A stretch of 64,000 bases of DNA from Nonomuraea glycinis (GTDB lineage: Bacteria > Actinomycetota > Actinomycetes > Streptosporangiales > Streptosporangiaceae): contig NZ_BMNK01000016.1 in assembly GCF_014646515.1 (NCBI RefSeq), positions 62,001 to 126,000 of the forward strand, written 5' to 3'. The translations under genes and the position numbers were made by a program. The first letter of the stretch is position 1. Each line of letters opens with the position of its first letter. Shown here piece after piece: positions 1-9,161 of the stretch. Below the pieces are notes generated by a model. That model was not told the DNA's origin. It saw nothing but the letters and a program-made list of their open reading frames with translations, and did no database searches.

Positions 1-230
1 CGCGGTGTCGAGAATCCGTCGCGAAGCCCGCAAGCCGGGTTCCCTCGTCTGGCCCAAGGGCGGCCCGCGTCCCGAGCAGTCGGCCTCCGCTCCGCGAGGG
101 GTCACTTCCCCGTAATCCCCGGCGAGCGCAGGGAGGGCTGGAGTCGCGAAGTTCCATACCCGCGTCCGACCCTCCCCTCACCCGTGAGAGCAGCGAAACC
201 CCCGTTGAGATTGAGAAGGAAGACCTCACC

Positions 231-671
231 GTGTCCACGCCCACGACGGCGACAACAATCGAAGCTCGGAAAACTCCGCCGCGGCTGCGTGGACGGGCGG
301 TGCTGGGCGTGATGCGTTGGATCGTCACCGCGCACACCGTCGCGATCTTCGCCGAGCCGGTGTTCGCCGGCCGCTACATGATCGGCGACTACGACATGCT
401 GGCGCTGCACACGCTCGGCGCGGATCTGGTCACCTATTTCGGGCTGGCGCAGGTCGTGCTGTCGGCGGTGCTCTGGCGGCGAGCCGGGACGCGCTGGCCG
501 TTCTGGGCAAGCCTGCTGCTGTTCCTGGGCGAGTCCGGGCAGTACTTCGCGGGAGTGGCCGGTGCGCTGGACCTGCATTTCCCGCTGGGCGTCGCGCTCG
601 CCATGTACGCGTCGATCATGCTGGTCGAGATCTGGCGGACAGCCGGAGAGCAGCCCGGGGGGCAGCGATGA
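231..671 (+). CDS. Small integral membrane protein upstream of multicopper oxidase
   Basis: This 146-residue protein starts with GTG behind an AAGGAAG ribosome site. After about 28 polar residues it shows four hydrophobic stretches (roughly residues 28-48, 58-80, 88-105 and 110-135), so it is probably a four-helix inner-membrane protein. No enzyme motif is visible. Its stop overlaps the ATG of the Tat-exported multicopper oxidase by four bases (ATGA), so the two were translated together. A role alongside copper oxidase maturation or electron transfer is inference from this coupling only; the partner gene is now broken. Confidence 0.75.
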   Translation: MSTPTTATTIEARKTPPRLRGRAVLGVMRWIVTAHTVAIFAEPVFAGRYMIGDYDMLALHTLGADLVTYFGLAQVVLSAVLWRRAGTRWPFWASLLLFLGESGQYFAGVAGALDLHFPLGVALAMYASIMLVEIWRTAGEQPGGQR

Positions 672-1567
672 GCGGGCTGTCCCGGCGCCGGTTCTTCGGC
701 CTGACCGGCGGGGCGGGCGCGCTGTTCGCAGCCGGGCTCGCCGGGCCACGGCTGTTCGGATCCGCTGCGGCTTCCGGGGGACTGCTCATCAGCAAAGTGC
801 CGCTACCCGCAGGGCACGTTCCCCGGGCCGACCATCGAGTCCCGCAGCGGCCGGACGGCAATCGTCCGGCACCGCAACGAACTCCCGGTACCGACCGTCG
901 TCCACCTGCACGGCGGCCGCACCCCGCCGGAGTCCGACGGCTACACCACCGACCTGGTGCTGCCCGCCGGCGGCACGCACACGACGCACTCGCACGGCGG
1001 GCACACGAGCATGCGGGATCCGCACGCAAAGGTCGCCCAGGGCGTGCGCGATTACGTGTACCCGTTGCAGCAGCCTGCATCGACGCTCTGGTACCACGAT
1101 CACCGGATGGACTTCACCGGGCCCGCCGTCTACCGCGGCCTGGCCGGATTCCACCTCGTGCGGGATGCCGAAGAGGACGCGTTGCCGCTGCCGTACGGCG
1201 AGCGCGAACTGCCGCTGATGATCACTGACCGGGCGTTCGCCGAGGACGGCTCGATGCACTACCCGTCCGTCGACCCGTCACTGACCACCGTGCCCGGCGT
1301 CGAGGACTCCTACATCGAGGGGGTGCTCGGCGACGTGATCCTGGTGAACGGCGCACCCTGGCCGGTGGCCGAAGTGTCGGCGACCAGACACCGACTGCGG
1401 GTGCTCAACGCGTCCAACGCCCGCCGCTATGACCTCGCGCTCGACCCACCGCCACCCGGCGGCCAGGCCTTCACACAGATCGGCTCGGACCAGGGCCTGC
1501 TCGACACGCCGCGCGTGCACGACCACCTCCCGATAGCCGCGGCCGAACGCTATGACCTGGTCGTAAA
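668..1567 (+). pseudogene. Broken Tat-exported multicopper oxidase
   Basis: The start encodes a twin-arginine signal (SRRRFFGL, then a hydrophobic Ala/Gly run). About 40 codons on, at about 790-800, the frame switches and a stretch is missing: it resumes as YPQGTFPGPTIESRSG in the third frame. That frame carries two copper-ligand motifs, HLHGG and WYHDH, and the typical IGSDQGLL segment. The gene is then cut at about 1565, where IS3 sequence begins, so the second and third cupredoxin domains with the remaining copper ligands are absent. The family (CotA/bilirubin-oxidase type) usually has about 500 residues. It cannot make an active oxidase. Confidence 0.85.
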
Positions 1568-1768
1568 GACCTGGGTATCAGCGACTCCTGTCTGCGGAAT
1601 TGGATGCGCCAGGCCGACATCGATGACAACGGCGGTGCGAAGCTGACCAGCGCGGAGAAGAAGGAACTCGCCGATCTGCAGCGCCGAACCCGGCAGCTTG
1701 AGCTGGAGAACGAGATCCTCAAGCGGGCGGCTGCGTATTTCGCCCGGGAAAACGTGCTCCCAAAATAG
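1562..1768 (+). pseudogene. IS3 OrfA, N-terminally truncated
   Basis: The reading begins in the middle of the helix-turn-helix (KDLGISDSCLRNWM) and continues through a leucine-zipper-like helix (LQRRTRQLELENEILKRAAA) to a TAG stop. About 35 N-terminal residues are missing and there is no start codon. An A4 run just before the stop (cca aaa tag) sits where IS3 elements use programmed -1 frameshifting to make the OrfAB transposase. Confidence 0.8.
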
Positions 1769-2639
1769 GGTACGCGCTGGTCCGTGAACTCGCCGATGAT
1801 GACTTTCCTGTCGCGGTGGCCTGCCGGGTGTTGAATATTTCCAGATCGGGTTACAAAGACTGGGTCGGCCGGCCGCAGTCACCACGCGACCAAAGAAACA
1901 CCGAACTCCTGAAGCTGATCCGTGACATCCATGAGACGTCGCGGTACAGCTACGGCTCACCGCGGGTCCACGCGGAGCTGACGCTCGGCCTGGACCTGGA
2001 GATCAACCGCAAGTGCGTCGAACGACTCATGCGCGAGGCTGGCATCCAGGGCATCTACCGGCGCAAGGGCCGCCGCAACCTCGTCAACGCCGCCACCGAG
2101 GAGGATCTGGTCCGCCGGGCCTTCACGGTGGACGCGCCTGACCGGCTGTGGGTCAGCGATATCACCGAGCACCTACCGACGAAGGGAAACTGTATTGCGC
2201 CGCTGTCATGGACGCCTATTCTCGTCGCATCATCGGCCATTCCATCGACATACGCCAGACCAGCGTTCTGGTCGTCGACGCGATGGTCATGGCCGTCACC
2301 CGCCGTAACCCGCCCAGCAAGAAGACGATCCTGCATTCGGATCACGGAACGCAGTACACATCGTTCTCGTATGGGAAACGACTCCGCGATGCCGAACTCC
2401 TCGGCTCGATGGGAACCGTCGGCGATTGCTACGAAAATGCCATGATGGAATCGTTCTGGGGAACGATGCAGCTCGAACTGCTCGACATCAATAAATGGTC
2501 AACAAGGGCCGAGTTGGCCAGCGCGATGTTTGAATGGATCGAGTGCTGGTATAACCCATATAGGCGTCATTCCAGCATCGGCATGAACAGCCCAATTGCG
2601 TTCGAAAAGCTCTACAAGCCCTCAAACCCAACCTCGTGA
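1765..2639 (+). pseudogene. IS3 OrfB DDE transposase with a frameshift
   Basis: The N-terminal HTH_21 region (ISRSGYKDWVGRPQSPRDQR) and the first catalytic Asp (VSDITEH) are in one frame. At about 2172-2174 one base of an expected Pro codon is missing, and the catalytic core resumes in another frame with MDAYSRRIIG (second Asp) and YENAMMESFWG (Glu). The C-terminus PYRRHSSIG is intact. The single-base loss disables the transposase. It lies away from the A4 slippage site, so it is not the programmed event. Confidence 0.85.
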
Positions 2640-2787
2640 TCCCACACCATCGGTGGCCGTCGTACGGGGGGGGGAACCTCATCCGGGCTGTGGGAGCGCG
2701 AGCAGCAACTGCTCTGGGAGCGTTACCGCTGGGACGCCGACAAGGCCTGATGTGACTGGCGGCGCCTGGCGGAGAGAGGGTAGCCCG

Positions 2788-3341
2788 TCACGCTTGCATG
2801 GATGATGGCGCGAATGCTCCGCATGGGCCGGTCCGGCTGGATGGCCTCGACGGTCTCGCCGTTCGCGCGGCGTCGGAGCACGGTGTGCAGCATGTCGTCG
2901 GTGATGACCGGTGGCCGACCGCCGTGCCTGCCTTGGCGGGAGGCGGCATCGAGCCCTTCGAGGGTGGCCTCGCGGATGTTCTCCCGTTCGGTCTCGGCCA
3001 TCGCGGTGAAGAAGCCGAATAGCAGACGGCCCGGACCGGTGGGGTCGTAAATTCCCGCCAGCGGTCCGGCGAGCATCCGCGCTCGGCGTGTCCGGGTCGA
3101 CCGGCGCGGGGACGGAGGTGCCGGGCCGCCACGGCTGCCCCGGCCCGCGGTCGGCGGGGGTCGGCACGCGCAGGAGCTTGGCGAGCCGGGGCATCTTCGT
3201 GAAGCGGCCGGTGTGGTATGCGCCGGCGACCGCGCCAGAACGCGAGCGGCAGGGCGAGCCTGGCGATGCGTGACAGCGGGGGCAGGGGTGGCGCTCGATG
3301 CCGTCGGCGTCGGACGCGAGTGCGGGGTGAGGCTCCGTCAT
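2788..3341 (-). pseudogene. Serine recombinase remnant with N-terminal zinc-finger extension
   Basis: The start encodes a cysteine-bearing extension (HPCPRCHASPGSPC, then TGRFTKMPRLAKLLRVPTPA) found ahead of resolvase domains in some actinomycete recombinases. At about 3077 the frame changes and the catalytic Ser region and most of the resolvase fold are gone. The reading resumes at GPLAGIYDPTGPGRLLFG and runs through TERENIREATLEGLDAA to a helix-turn-helix tail, ending at about 2790 without the usual C-terminus. It is a close relative of the remnant at 58.1-58.4 kb. It cannot be catalytic. Confidence 0.75.
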
Positions 3342-3389
3342 GACCCCGGATGCTGTCACAAACATTTCCCAGAACGTGTCCGCCTCCAC

Positions 3390-3891
3390 TTTGAGTGAGA
3401 ACGAGTTGTGACAGTGAATCCGGGGGCCGCTTCCGCCGACTGCTCTGGATCTTGCTCCGGGAAAGGGTTCGTTCGTGAGAGTCGCGCGAAGGTGGGGCCG
3501 AGCGGAGGTCAGGGACGCTCGGGCAGGAGTTCGGCGAGCAGGCCGAGCGCGCCGAGCTGGTCTTATCCAAGCTAGTCCAGCTCGACGGCAGGTCCGCCTG
3601 TGGGCCGTCGTTCACCACGGAAAGTAGTCGTGAGAGATTGGACGGCGACGGAGACGACACCGGCCTCGCTTTCGGCTGCCGGTTCCTCCCGCTTCTCCTG
3701 AAGCAACCACTGGCCGACGATCAAGACGCATGGCTAGGCCGCATCGACCCGCGATGGACCACCGTTGCCGGTGACCGTCGGTAATCAGCCGCCGAAGCTG
3801 CACGCCGAATACGCGACACCTCTACATGCGAGCCCCCCAGTCCCGAGGCCGGACGGGCAGGGTGCGCCCGCCCGGCGTCGTAACGTGATCG
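3390..3891. other. 500-base stretch without a recognisable gene
   Basis: Only short open frames occur. One plus-strand reading near 3640-3780 (LKQPLADDQDAWLGRIDP) looks protein-like but has no start and no recognised family, so it may be a gene scrap. No promoter, repeat or RNA gene was identified. Confidence 0.4.
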
Positions 3892-5421
3892 TCAGACGTG
3901 CCGGGACGGCGGGCCGAACCACGTCCGCAGCGCTGCGGCGAGTTCGGCGGGTTCGGTGCCTGCCCACGCCACGTACCCGTCGGGGCGGACCAGGACCGTC
4001 TCGCGTGGCGGGGCCCCAGGTGCGGCGGTGACGGTCAGCAGGTCCACCCGGCCGGACCAGGGCGAGGCCGTGTCCGCCAGCGTGTCCGTCTCCGGCGGGC
4101 ACAGCAGCATCGGTCTGCCGTGGCGCGCCCGCTCCGCCAGGCGCACGGAGCCGCCGTCGGCGTTCACCCGGAGGTCGGCAACCCACCTGCCCGTCGACGG
4201 GTGCCCGCCTGGTGCGGCGGACGGGTAGACAACGTCGGAGCCCGACATCATCGCGGCGATCCGGCGGGCCGCCGCGGGGTCTGCCAGCAGGTCGCCGAGC
4301 ACTTCGCGCAGTGCGGTGACGTCGGCCCCTGGGGCCAGCAGTGCCGACTGCGCCCTGCTGGAGCTCATCACCCTGCGTCCGGCCAGGTGGCGTTCGGCGT
4401 GGTAGGTGTCCAGCAGGCCGGGCGGCGCCCAGCCGTTGAGCTCGGCGGCCAGCTTCCAGCCGAGGTTGGCCGCGTCCTGCAGGCCGAGGTTGAGACCCGG
4501 TGCGCCGACCGAAGAATGCGCGTGTGCCGCGTCGCCCGCCAGGAAGACCCGGCCCCGCCGGTAGTGCTCCGCCAGGCGCGAACTGGTGCCCGTCCGGCGT
4601 CGCAGCAGGTGCGAGCCGGTGCCGGTCGGCCGGCGCATCGACACCTCTCGGCCGGTCACGCGGGTCACCGCCGAGCGGACCTGGTCGAAGGTGACGGGCT
4701 CGTGTTCCTCCTGCCTGCCCCACTCCATCGTCACGACCCGGTGCGTGCCGGGACCGGCCGGGACGCAGGCGAACACGCCGTGCTCGGTCCGCCGGTAGGT
4801 GAGGCCGACAGGGGTGGAGTGGTCGCCGGTCAGCTCCGCCAGGTGCTCGTCGGAGAGCACGGCGTCCGCGGCGTAGGTGAGCGGATGCGGACTGCTCGTT
4901 CCCGTGAAGACGATGCCCGCCTGCCTGCGGACCCTGCTGTGCGCGCCGTCGCACCCGATCAGGTACCGGGTGCGCACCGTGCCCGTGGTCAGCCGCACCG
5001 TCACCCTGTCCGCGTCCTGCTCGAAACCGACCAGCTCGCTGCCGCGGCGGATCTCGGCGCCGAGCTCCAGCGCCCGCTCCTCCAGCCGTGTCTCCAGGTC
5101 CCACTGGTGGACGGTGAAGCCGTACAGCTGGTTCTCCGGCCAGTCGTGCAGGCGCAGTGTCATCCCGCCGTAGAGGTATGCCTCCAGCGGCCGGGGTGCC
5201 TCGGCGTCCCCGGTGATGCGCTGGTACAGGCCGCGGTGGTCGAGCAGCCTCACGACCTGTCCTACGATGCCGCCCGCCTTGGGCTCCCGGGCGCGCTCGT
5301 GCGCGCTGTCGACCACCAGGGGCCGCACGCCGGACAGGTGCAGTTCGGCGGCCAGCATCAGACCGACTGGGCCTGCTCCCACGATCACCACGTCGAAATC
5401 TTCGGTGACGAACTCATTCAC
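3892..5421 (-). CDS. FAD-dependent aromatic monooxygenase (rifampicin-monooxygenase/PheA-TfdB type)
   Basis: The 509-residue protein starts with GTG, eight bases after GGAG. It has the N-terminal Rossmann FAD motif VVIVGAGPVGLMLAAEL, a mid-chain LIGCDGAHSRVR (the DG motif binding FAD and NADPH) and GRVFLAGDAAHAHSSVGAPG (the GD motif contacting FAD ribose). A thioredoxin-like C-terminal domain follows (about residues 400-509). Family members hydroxylate phenols, polyketides or rifamycins with NADPH and O2. The substrate is unknown here. The next gene upstream in the same direction is an epimerase-like enzyme, 80 bases away, so they may form an operon controlled by the divergent TetR at 6465. 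Confidence 0.88.
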   Translation of the reverse strand: MNEFVTEDFDVVIVGAGPVGLMLAAELHLSGVRPLVVDSAHERAREPKAGGIVGQVVRLLDHRGLYQRITGDAEAPRPLEAYLYGGMTLRLHDWPENQLYGFTVHQWDLETRLEERALELGAEIRRGSELVGFEQDADRVTVRLTTGTVRTRYLIGCDGAHSRVRRQAGIVFTGTSSPHPLTYAADAVLSDEHLAELTGDHSTPVGLTYRRTEHGVFACVPAGPGTHRVVTMEWGRQEEHEPVTFDQVRSAVTRVTGREVSMRRPTGTGSHLLRRRTGTSSRLAEHYRRGRVFLAGDAAHAHSSVGAPGLNLGLQDAANLGWKLAAELNGWAPPGLLDTYHAERHLAGRRVMSSSRAQSALLAPGADVTALREVLGDLLADPAAARRIAAMMSGSDVVYPSAAPGGHPSTGRWVADLRVNADGGSVRLAERARHGRPMLLCPPETDTLADTASPWSGRVDLLTVTAAPGAPPRETVLVRPDGYVAWAGTEPAELAAALRTWFGPPSRHV

Positions 5422-5501
5422 CAGTGCTGCTCCATGTCTGTTGGCGCATGTGCCGGTTCCGGCCGTGCGCGTGAGAACGAAATCGGTGCCATCGGCGGCG
5501 G

Positions 5502-6380
5502 TCAGCGGAAGTAGTGGCCGGCCTCCAGGTCGGCCAGGAGTCCGGGCTCGCGGGGGAACCAGCCCAGCAGGTCCTGCGTGTAGGCGCTCGACGCCGGCTG
5601 GTCGACGGCGAGGAGGCCGCCGAGAAAGCCGAGGGTCTCGGCGGGCAGCGACGCGCTGGGCAGACCGAGGTGCCTGCCGATGGCCTGGGCGACGGCCAGG
5701 ATGGGTACGCCTTCGTCGCCGACCGCGTGCAGGACCGATCCGGCGGGGGCGTCCTCCAGTCCGGCGCGGAACAATCGGGCCGCGTCGAGCACGTGCACGG
5801 CAGGCCAGCGCTGCGACCCGTCGCCGACGTAACCGCAAACGCCGTCCCTGCGCGCGATGGCGACGAGCTGGGCGATGAAGCCGGCGTCGCCCTCGCCGTG
5901 CACGGACCGGGGCAGCCGCACCACGCAGGACCGAACGCCGTGCCGGGCGAGGTCGAGCACGACGCGGGCGTTCGCCCCGCGCACTGCGGCGGGACCGTCC
6001 CCGGCGGAGTCACTGCGCTCGGTGGCGAGAACGCCGGGTTCCGCCGGGGTTCCCGACGCCACCACCAGGGGCTTTCCCGAACCGGCCAGCGCCGCCCCCA
6101 GTGCCCCGAGCACTTCCCCCTCCTCCTTCACCGACTGTTCGAACCGGGAGAAGTCGTGGTCGAAGGCCAGGTGGATGACGCCGTCGACGCCGCGGGCCAG
6201 TGCGGCCACGGCGTCGAGGTCCGCCACGTCGCCGAGGACCGGCTCGCCCCCGGCCGCCGCTACGGCACGCGCTGAGGAGTCCGACCGGACGAGGCCGACA
6301 ACCTGGTGTCCGGCGGCGAGGAGTTCGCGCAGGACGGGGGAACCGATCCAGCCGGAGGCGCCGGTGACGAAAACTCGCAT
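5502..6380 (-). CDS. NAD(P)-binding epimerase/dehydratase-like SDR enzyme
   Basis: The 292-residue protein begins MRVFVTGASGWIGSPVLREL, the extended SDR nucleotide-binding motif. It continues with GDVADLDAVAALARGVDGVIHLAF, typical of atypical SDRs related to nucleoside-diphosphate-sugar epimerases. A catalytic Tyr-xxx-Lys is not obvious; GPAAVRGAN occupies that region, so it may be an atypical reductase. It diverges from the TetR gene at 6465, and the two share a paired palindromic operator. It precedes the FAD monooxygenase on the same strand. This arrangement (TetR, atypical SDR) is common for redox-stress or xenobiotic-induced genes; the substrate is not evident. Confidence 0.85.
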   Translation of the reverse strand: MRVFVTGASGWIGSPVLRELLAAGHQVVGLVRSDSSARAVAAAGGEPVLGDVADLDAVAALARGVDGVIHLAFDHDFSRFEQSVKEEGEVLGALGAALAGSGKPLVVASGTPAEPGVLATERSDSAGDGPAAVRGANARVVLDLARHGVRSCVVRLPRSVHGEGDAGFIAQLVAIARRDGVCGYVGDGSQRWPAVHVLDAARLFRAGLEDAPAGSVLHAVGDEGVPILAVAQAIGRHLGLPSASLPAETLGFLGGLLAVDQPASSAYTQDLLGWFPREPGLLADLEAGHYFR

Positions 6381-6401
6381 GAGTCGCTCTTTTCCAGTGA
6401 T

Positions 6402-6446
6402 GGGACTTTGTCCCGTCAACGTAGCACGATGACGGGACAAAGTCCC
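6402..6446. promoter_or_regulatory. Paired palindromic TetR operator between epimerase and TetR genes
   Basis: Two perfect 17-base arms, GGGACTTTGTCCCGTCA at 6402-6418 and its reverse complement at 6430-6446, are separated by 11 bases. Each arm itself contains the small palindrome GGGACtttGTCCC. The site lies 21 bases upstream of the epimerase ATG and 18 bases upstream of the TetR ATG. That is the expected place for TetR to repress both divergent promoters. Confidence 0.85.
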
Positions 6447-6464
6447 ATCGTCTATCCTGGGCGC

Positions 6465-7037
6465 ATGAGCCGCTGGGAGCCGCAGGCGCGGGAACGACTT
6501 GTACGCGCCGCCGTGGAACTGTTCGACGAGCACGGTTACGACAGCACCACCGTCGTGCAGATCGCCCAGCGGGCCGGCCTGACCAAAAGCACCTTCTTCC
6601 GGCACTTCCCGGACAAGAGGGAAGTGCTCTTCGCCGGCCAGGACGTGCTGTGCGAGCTGCTGGCCGGCGGGATCGACGCCGCGCCCGACGAGGCGACGCC
6701 GCTGAGCGCCGTCGCGGCCGGCCTGGAGGCGGCGGCGGGCAACTTCACCCCCGAGCTGCACGCGATCGGCCCCGCCCTGCGCGCCGTCGTCGAGAGCAAC
6801 AGCGACCTGCGGGAGCGGGAGGCACTCAAGCACCACTCCTTCGCCGACGCCATGACGCTGGCGCTGCGCCGGCGCGGCATCGCCGACCCGGCGGCCGGGC
6901 TAGCCGCCTGGCTGGGCGTCCTCGCCTTCACCGACGCCTACGCGTGCTGGATCGATCCCGCGTGCGATCAGGAACTGACCGCATTGCTCCGCCTGAAACT
7001 CCGCGAATTGCGCGCGGCCATTTCCTCCCTCGACTGA
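6465..7037 (+). CDS. TetR-family transcriptional repressor
   Basis: The 190-residue protein has the TetR helix-turn-helix at residues 8-55 (ARERLVRAAVELFDEHGY, then TVVQIAQRAGLTKSTFFRHF). A helical ligand-binding domain follows. The ATG at 6465 places the double operator just upstream. It is transcribed divergently from the SDR gene and probably controls both itself and the SDR/FAD-monooxygenase pair. The ligand is unknown. Confidence 0.9.
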   Translation: MSRWEPQARERLVRAAVELFDEHGYDSTTVVQIAQRAGLTKSTFFRHFPDKREVLFAGQDVLCELLAGGIDAAPDEATPLSAVAAGLEAAAGNFTPELHAIGPALRAVVESNSDLREREALKHHSFADAMTLALRRRGIADPAAGLAAWLGVLAFTDAYACWIDPACDQELTALLRLKLRELRAAISSLD

Positions 7038-7172
7038 ACCCGGAGTCCGCCGAGGATGGGGGGGTGGCGAGGTCGTGTACCGCGGCAGGGTGCTGCTGGG
7101 TCTCGGGTGGTACCTGGTCGCGGGCTTGGTGTGATCGATGTCCAGCGCCCGAAGTTCCGCCGAACTGCTCAC

Positions 7173-7850
7173 CTACGCGCGGCCGGACGGCACCGTGACG
7201 TCTCCGAGATGTTCGCCCGTACGGACAGGACCAGATCGAGACGACTGTTCATGTTCAGCTCGAACCGGCCGTACGGATTCACATGGGTCTAGAACAGCGG
7301 GGACAGCGCCCGGCGGTCCGCGTCGGTGAGCCGTGCCGCCCACTTCGGATCGGCCAGGACCTCCTGCACCAGCAGCGTGTTGACGTGCACCAAAGCGGAC
7401 TGAAGCAGGTGCAGCGCAAGCATGGACACCTCCTGGGACTCTTTGTCCGCACCGGCCAGGTCGCCGTCCTTGCCGTAGAACAGGTCCTTGTTCGCGGAGT
7501 TCCAGTTCTCCACCACCTGCAAGCCCTCGTGAATCTCCTGGCGCATCTCGGCGTCGGCAAGGTAGTCGCAGACGAACGAGGTCCGCACCGCCCGGCCCAA
7601 CTCCTCGATCGCCCGGTACGTCGGACGCTTGGGCCCGCCCCGGGTAAGCGCCGCAGGACCTGCTCTGCCTCCGCGGTGCCCAGGCGCAGGGCGGTGGTGT
7701 ACTTCACGATCTGGTCGTACTGCTGAGCGATCAGGTCCCAGTCGATCGTCTTGGTGGAGAGCACCGGCGCCATGTGTGGTACTTCGGCGCGACCTTCCCA
7801 GCCGACGAATCCCAGGCGGATGACATCAGTGGACGAAATGCCAAGAAGGT
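7173..7850 (-). pseudogene. Tn3-family transposase, C-terminal remnant
   Basis: The reading starts without an initiation codon (GWEGRAEVPHMAPVLS). It continues through VKYTTALRLGTAEAEQVLRR, shifts frame at about 7650, then gives SFVCDYLADAEMRQEIHEGL and VVENWNSANKDLFYGKDG, the conserved Tn3 tnpA C-terminal region. A TGG to TAG change stops it at 7289-7291. Homology continues beyond as THVNPYGRFELNMNSRLDL and, after another shift, GEHLGDVTVPSGRA. The catalytic DDE residues lie in the missing part. It sits directly after the stop of the FAD oxidoreductase gene. Confidence 0.85.
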
Positions 7851-7853
7851 GCA

Positions 7854-9161
7854 TCAGCCCAGGACCGTGCCCGAGTTCTCGGTGCCGCGGGGACGCTTGC
7901 GGGAGAACGCCGAAAGGTCTATGGCCAGGCCGGTGTGCTCGCCGACGAATCGTACCGGCCGTTCGTCGTGATCTACGCCGTTCTCGGTCTGTTCGATGAT
8001 TGCGGCGAGGAACTTGCCGACGACCGGCGCGTTCTTGAACTGGTTGCCGCTCGTCCCCATGGCGACGTAGAACCCGTCCAGCTCCGTACGGTCGTAAATC
8101 GGCGTCCAGTCGTCGGCGACGTCGTAGACTCCCACGACCCCGCGAGCCCGATTCGGTATCTCCAACGCCGGTAGCCGTCGCGCAGCCCTCGTCACCTGGG
8201 CCTCGAACACCGCCGTCGTCGGATGTGCGGTGACGGCATCCGGGTCGTCCACCCACTGCAGCGGGTCGCATTCCGGTTCCGTACCACCCACCAGCAGTCC
8301 CCCGCCGGCCTCACCGCGCAGGTAGATACCCAGGTCCATGTCCGCGACGCAGATCCCGGCGCGGTTGTCGGCGCCGAAACCCTCGGGGGCCGCGACGTGC
8401 GCGACCTCCTGCCGTAACGGCCGGCATCCCACGGTGAAGTCGGATCCGACCGAGGCCAGCTCGTTGATGCGGGTCGACCATGGGCCTGCGGCGTTGACCA
8501 CCACGCCGCAGGGGATCCTGCTCCCGTCCGCGAGTGTCACCGCGGTGACCCGGCCATGAGCCTGCTCGATCCCGCGCACCGACGTATGGAACCGGAACTC
8601 GGCACCGTGTGCCCGCGCGGCGGCGGCCAGATTCTGCGCCGCCAGTTGCGGATCGTTCACGAACCCCGCATCAGGTGTGTACACGGCACCCAGCGTGGTT
8701 TCGGTCTCGGCCCAGAACTCGTCGTCGTCGATACGTTTCGGTGGCCAGTACCTGCCGACGTCGATACCCAGGATCCGCTCCGACAGGTCCACACTCGTCC
8801 ACTCCTCGAACGGGATACCCGCGTTCTGGAACAACGGCAGGTACACCGACCGAGGAGCCACGTCCACATCCAGCATCGCCATCCCGCACCGTACGTACCG
8901 AGCCAACGGCCCGACGTCGCGGCCAAGGTGCTCCGCCCACGACTTCCAGCCGAAGTGCGCCTCCCAGGCGGTGGCGACGCCCGCGGCGGTGGAGAAGTTG
9001 AACCGCACCACCGCGCTGGACGCACTCGTGGAGCCGTGGCCGGCGCCCCCGGCCTTGTCGACCACCGTCACCTGCCAGCCACGGCGGGCGAGTTCCAAGG
9101 CGACCGACGCGCCGATCACCCCCGACCCGATCACCACGACGTCCGTGCGCTTACCGGGCAC
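7854..9161 (-). CDS. FAD-dependent oxidoreductase (DAO family, sarcosine/amino-acid oxidase type)
   Basis: This 435-residue protein begins with GTG and the dinucleotide-binding motif VVVIGSGVIGASVALELARRG. It contains a DAO-fold middle (VNAAGPWSTRINELA) and a C-terminal FAD contact (FYVAMGTSGNQFKNAPVVGK). Family members oxidise secondary amines, glycine or D-amino acids to imines with reduction of FAD. It is the last gene of a three-gene operon and overlaps the upstream esterase by 11 bases. A role in oxidising an amine released by the hydrolases of the operon is an inference. The length is normal; its end abuts a Tn3 remnant. Confidence 0.88.
   Translation of the reverse strand: MPGKRTDVVVIGSGVIGASVALELARRGWQVTVVDKAGGAGHGSTSASSAVVRFNFSTAAGVATAWEAHFGWKSWAEHLGRDVGPLARYVRCGMAMLDVDVAPRSVYLPLFQNAGIPFEEWTSVDLSERILGIDVGRYWPPKRIDDDEFWAETETTLGAVYTPDAGFVNDPQLAAQNLAAAARAHGAEFRFHTSVRGIEQAHGRVTAVTLADGSRIPCGVVVNAAGPWSTRINELASVGSDFTVGCRPLRQEVAHVAAPEGFGADNRAGICVADMDLGIYLRGEAGGGLLVGGTEPECDPLQWVDDPDAVTAHPTTAVFEAQVTRAARRLPALEIPNRARGVVGVYDVADDWTPIYDRTELDGFYVAMGTSGNQFKNAPVVGKFLAAIIEQTENGVDHDERPVRFVGEHTGLAIDLSAFSRKRPRGTENSGTVLG

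Larger units (their letters stand above)
1562..2640 (+). mobile_element. IS3-family insertion sequence remnant (left end missing)
   Basis: The remnant contains the C-terminal two thirds of OrfA followed by OrfB in the -1 frame, the usual IS3 layout. The left end and the start of OrfA are lost at the junction with the multicopper oxidase, so no left terminal repeat can be seen, and no clear right repeat was recognised after the OrfB stop. It probably arrived in the oxidase gene and then suffered a deletion. Confidence 0.8.

Noticed and set aside
102..749. Long minus-strand open frame over the membrane protein
   Set aside because: It is antisense to a coherent membrane protein, is Arg/Pro/Gln-rich and matches no family; such shadows are expected at this GC content.
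2665..2676. G9 run near the right end of the IS3 remnant
   Set aside because: A homopolymer with no paired element; more likely a slippage or sequencing feature than a transposon end.
3892..7037. Part of a larger antibiotic biosynthesis cluster
   Set aside because: No PKS, NRPS, glycosyltransferase or other core biosynthetic genes are nearby; a small TetR-controlled module explains the genes better.
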